Positions 13,265 to 14,097 of a stretch of DNA of 14,097 nucleotides are shown here, piece after piece. The stretch spans positions 1-14,097 of the forward strand of contig JAGUUF010000392.1 of the NCBI GenBank assembly GCA_020063545.1. The letters run 5' to 3'. Made by a program: the position numbers and the translations under genes. How positions within the stretch are numbered: position 1 is the stretch's first letter; each line of letters starts with the position of its first letter. Origin of the DNA: Cytophagales bacterium (GTDB lineage Bacteria; Bacteroidota; Bacteroidia; Cytophagales; Cyclobacteriaceae). The notes beneath the pieces are model-generated. The model saw nothing but the letters and a program-made list of their open reading frames with translations. It had not been told where the DNA came from and did not search any database.

Positions 13265-13482
13265 AATTCAATCTGAAAGTCAGTTTCAGACCCGGTAACC
13301 GGAATGGGTCGTAGACCTACTATACGCAACGAGTTATAGGCTTTAATAAACTCCGAGCGGCTGATGCGCACTTTGCTCAGACCGGGCTTTATGCGGTGGT
13401 ATTGCATCCGGCCCGACTTATTGGCTGTAGCGCTGTACAGCAGCTCAAACTGGGGCGTAATAGGGGAGGGGATAAACCGCAT
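13255..13482 (-). CDS. Hypothetical 75-residue protein, second gene of a small operon
   Basis: The start is the ATG at 13482, which shares one base with the stop of the upstream gene (TAATG), a classic coupled stop-start. The protein begins MRFIPSPITPQFELLYSA, has a basic centre (KSGRMQYHRIKPGLSKVRIS, then RSEFIKAYNSLRIVGLRPIP) and ends in a hydrophobic FQIEFYV. It has no signal peptide or membrane segment and no domain that I recognise. The reading frame continues upstream of 13482 inside the other gene, but that part has no coding look. Its 3' end overlaps the MazG-like gene tail to tail by 10 bases. Coupling to the first gene suggests the two products work together. Confidence 0.6.
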   Translation of the reverse strand: MRFIPSPITPQFELLYSATANKSGRMQYHRIKPGLSKVRISRSEFIKAYNSLRIVGLRPIPVTGSETDFQIEFYV

Positions 13483-13730
13483 TACCGATACGTATTCCTG
13501 AATTCGATGTGAATCATGTAATTCTGCCGGGCATTGTACTGGGCCAGCAGGGCATAGGCCCAGTTCGGTACATAATTGAACCGATCCTGGTACTCCTCGA
13601 TTTTGTCGCATAGTTCCTGAACGTAATACCTGATTTGGTCAAGATTGCGGCATGCTGACGGCCTTTCGAAATTCCTTGAAGTGAAGCTCCTGAGCTCCAG
13701 TTCCAACCTGCGTTTGTCATGTTCCTTCAT
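13482..13730 (-). CDS. Hypothetical 82-residue protein, first gene of a small operon
   Basis: The ATG at 13730 is chosen over the upstream TTG at 13754, because the TTG lies inside the palindrome and -7 element. The protein is highly charged and helical at the N-terminus (MKEHDKRRLELELRSF). A middle stretch LDQIRYYVQELCDKIEEYQ looks amphipathic or coiled, followed by an aromatic-rich part (FNYVPNWAYALLAQYN) and a basic end (IEFRNTYR). No signal peptide and no recognised family. It is followed by a coupled second gene and preceded by symmetric AT-rich sites over its promoter, an arrangement seen in self-regulated two-gene operons such as toxin-antitoxin or mobile-element control genes. That role is conjecture only. 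Confidence 0.6.
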   Translation of the reverse strand: MKEHDKRRLELELRSFTSRNFERPSACRNLDQIRYYVQELCDKIEEYQDRFNYVPNWAYALLAQYNARQNYMIHIEFRNTYR

Positions 13731-13741
13731 AGCTTTATGTG

Positions 13742-13759
13742 TATTATTGCACAATAATA
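13742..13759. promoter_or_regulatory. Palindrome over the -7 box of the small-protein operon
   Basis: TATTATTG-CA-CAATAATA: 8-base arms around two bases. The right arm, read on the minus strand as TATTATTG, doubles as the -7 box, so a protein binding here would block transcription. Confidence 0.45.
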
Positions 13760-13782
13760 ATCTAATTTATATTATTAAGCAA
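13752..13782 (-). promoter_or_regulatory. Candidate promoter of the small-protein operon
   Basis: On the minus strand, TTG (13782-13780) and TATTATTG (13759-13752, one base off TAnnTTTG) are 20 bases apart. The box ends 21 bases before the ATG at 13730. Confidence 0.4.
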
Positions 13783-13788
13783 TATTAC

Positions 13789-13806
13789 ATGTGTAAAATT
13801 ACACAT
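13789..13806. promoter_or_regulatory. Palindromic operator candidate ATGTGTAA-AA-TTACACAT
   Basis: A perfect 18-base inverted repeat lies 6 bases upstream of the -33 TTG of the small-protein operon. Its half-site ATGTGTA occurs again at 13737-13743, just downstream of the -7 box. Sites on both sides of a promoter fit a transcription factor operator. Confidence 0.4.
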
Positions 13807-13836
13807 AATTTTTCTTCATAGTAATAGGTATATCAG

Positions 13837-13854
13837 TATAGCCTGATGGCTATA
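13837..13854. repeat. Inverted repeat TATAGCC-TGAT-GGCTATA
   Basis: A perfect 7-base-pair stem with a 4-base loop between the 48-residue gene and the small-protein operon. There is no T run, so it is a poor terminator; its role is unknown. Confidence 0.5.
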
Positions 13855-13858
13855 AATC

Positions 13859-13888
13859 ATTAATAATCAATTAAGTAGGCTTATTAAT
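13859..13888. repeat. AT-rich inverted repeat at the 3' end of the 48-residue gene
   Basis: ATTAATAA (13859-13866) and TTATTAAT (13881-13888) are perfect inverted copies 14 bases apart. The right arm covers the stop codon of the minus-strand 48-residue gene. All-A/T arms make a stable RNA hairpin unlikely. Confidence 0.4.
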
Positions 13889-14030
13889 CGAGGGAATTGG
13901 TTGTAACCCAATACCGGAAGGCTACAATGGCTTTGTCCACTTTGCTTAACCGTGTTAAATCTTTCCGGCTGGTGCGGGGCAAAAGCACCTTGTTGAGGCG
14001 GGCAAGTATCCGGAAGAATGTTTTGCGCAT
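13884..14030 (-). CDS. Conserved-type small basic protein of 48 residues
   Basis: Reading the minus strand from the ATG at 14030 to the TAA at 13884-13886 gives 48 residues: MRKTFFRILARLNKVLLPRT, then SRKDLTRLSKVDKAIVAFRY, then WVTTNSLD. From memory this matches a widespread very short Bacteroidota protein with the same layout (FRxLAxLNKxLLP, D/xLxRLSK, AIxxxRYWVTxNxLD). It is sometimes labelled 'SsrA-binding protein' in databases, although it lacks the SmpB fold length and motifs. It is strongly basic with an amphipathic N-terminal helix and ends in acidic D. Function unknown; RNA or ribosome association would be a guess. It lies upstream of the palindromic region and reads in the same direction as the small-protein operon. 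Confidence 0.75.
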   Translation of the reverse strand: MRKTFFRILARLNKVLLPRTSRKDLTRLSKVDKAIVAFRYWVTTNSLD

Positions 14031-14052
14031 ATGTGCAATAATTGAGATGTCC

Positions 14053-14081
14053 CGAACGTAATTCGTTATCTTTCCATCAAA
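14053..14081 (-). promoter_or_regulatory. Candidate promoter of the 48-residue gene
   Basis: On the minus strand, TTTG (14081-14078) and TACGTTCG (14060-14053, one base off TAnnTTTG) are 17 bases apart, ending 22 bases before the ATG. A plus-strand TATCTTTC at 14067-14074 overlaps it and could serve a gene beyond the window. Confidence 0.35.
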
Positions 14082-14097
14082 TTAAAGATAGCATTAA

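Noticed and set aside
13742..13888. Series of inverted repeats as a CRISPR array
   Set aside because: The repeats differ from one another and there is no regular direct repeat and spacer pattern; they are separate palindromes in AT-rich control DNA.

Overview
The window looks like a piece of a Bacteroidota chromosome, most likely Cytophagales-like. The evidence is several candidate promoters with the phylum-type -7 element TAnnTTTG about 17-20 bases downstream of a TTG/TTTG box, weak Shine-Dalgarno sequences, many exported proteins ending their signal peptides in 'FAQ'-like sites, tandem porin-family outer-membrane barrels, and a long-form urocanate hydratase. The order-level placement is inference; no search was run.

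Left part (1-2760): the 3' end of an AT-rich outer-membrane barrel gene is followed after 6 bases by an exported TPR plus caspase-fold (C14) protein. Next comes a tRNA-Asp locus: a broken, hairpin-invaded copy of tRNA-Asp, then the intact tRNA-Asp(GTC) with a terminator. A small cysteine-containing lipoprotein candidate follows.

Central part (2855-7542): accA, the carboxyltransferase alpha subunit of acetyl-CoA carboxylase, is preceded by its own promoter and followed by a 7-base tandem repeat and a terminator. Three overlapping genes then form one unit: a metallo-beta-lactamase-fold hydrolase, a patatin-like lipid hydrolase and urocanate hydratase (hutU). No other histidine-degradation gene is present.

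Barrel array (7595-10189): four consecutive genes encode paralogous 180-230 residue outer-membrane beta-barrel proteins with signal peptides. Terminators follow the second and fourth.

Right part (10241-14097): on the minus strand, a beta-carbonic anhydrase lies upstream of tyrS, which has its own promoter. A divergent promoter region separates an unknown 115-residue membrane or exported protein (minus) from a MazG-like nucleotide pyrophosphohydrolase (plus). The end holds two unknown, stop-start-overlapping small genes on the minus strand behind an AT-rich palindromic control region, and a 48-residue conserved-looking basic protein.

Most genes are housekeeping or common Bacteroidota functions. 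The parts most worth a second look are the broken tRNA-Asp copy with its hairpin insert and possible GIY-YIG nuclease remnant (2095-2240), and the small-protein operon with symmetric sites over its promoter (13255-13806).
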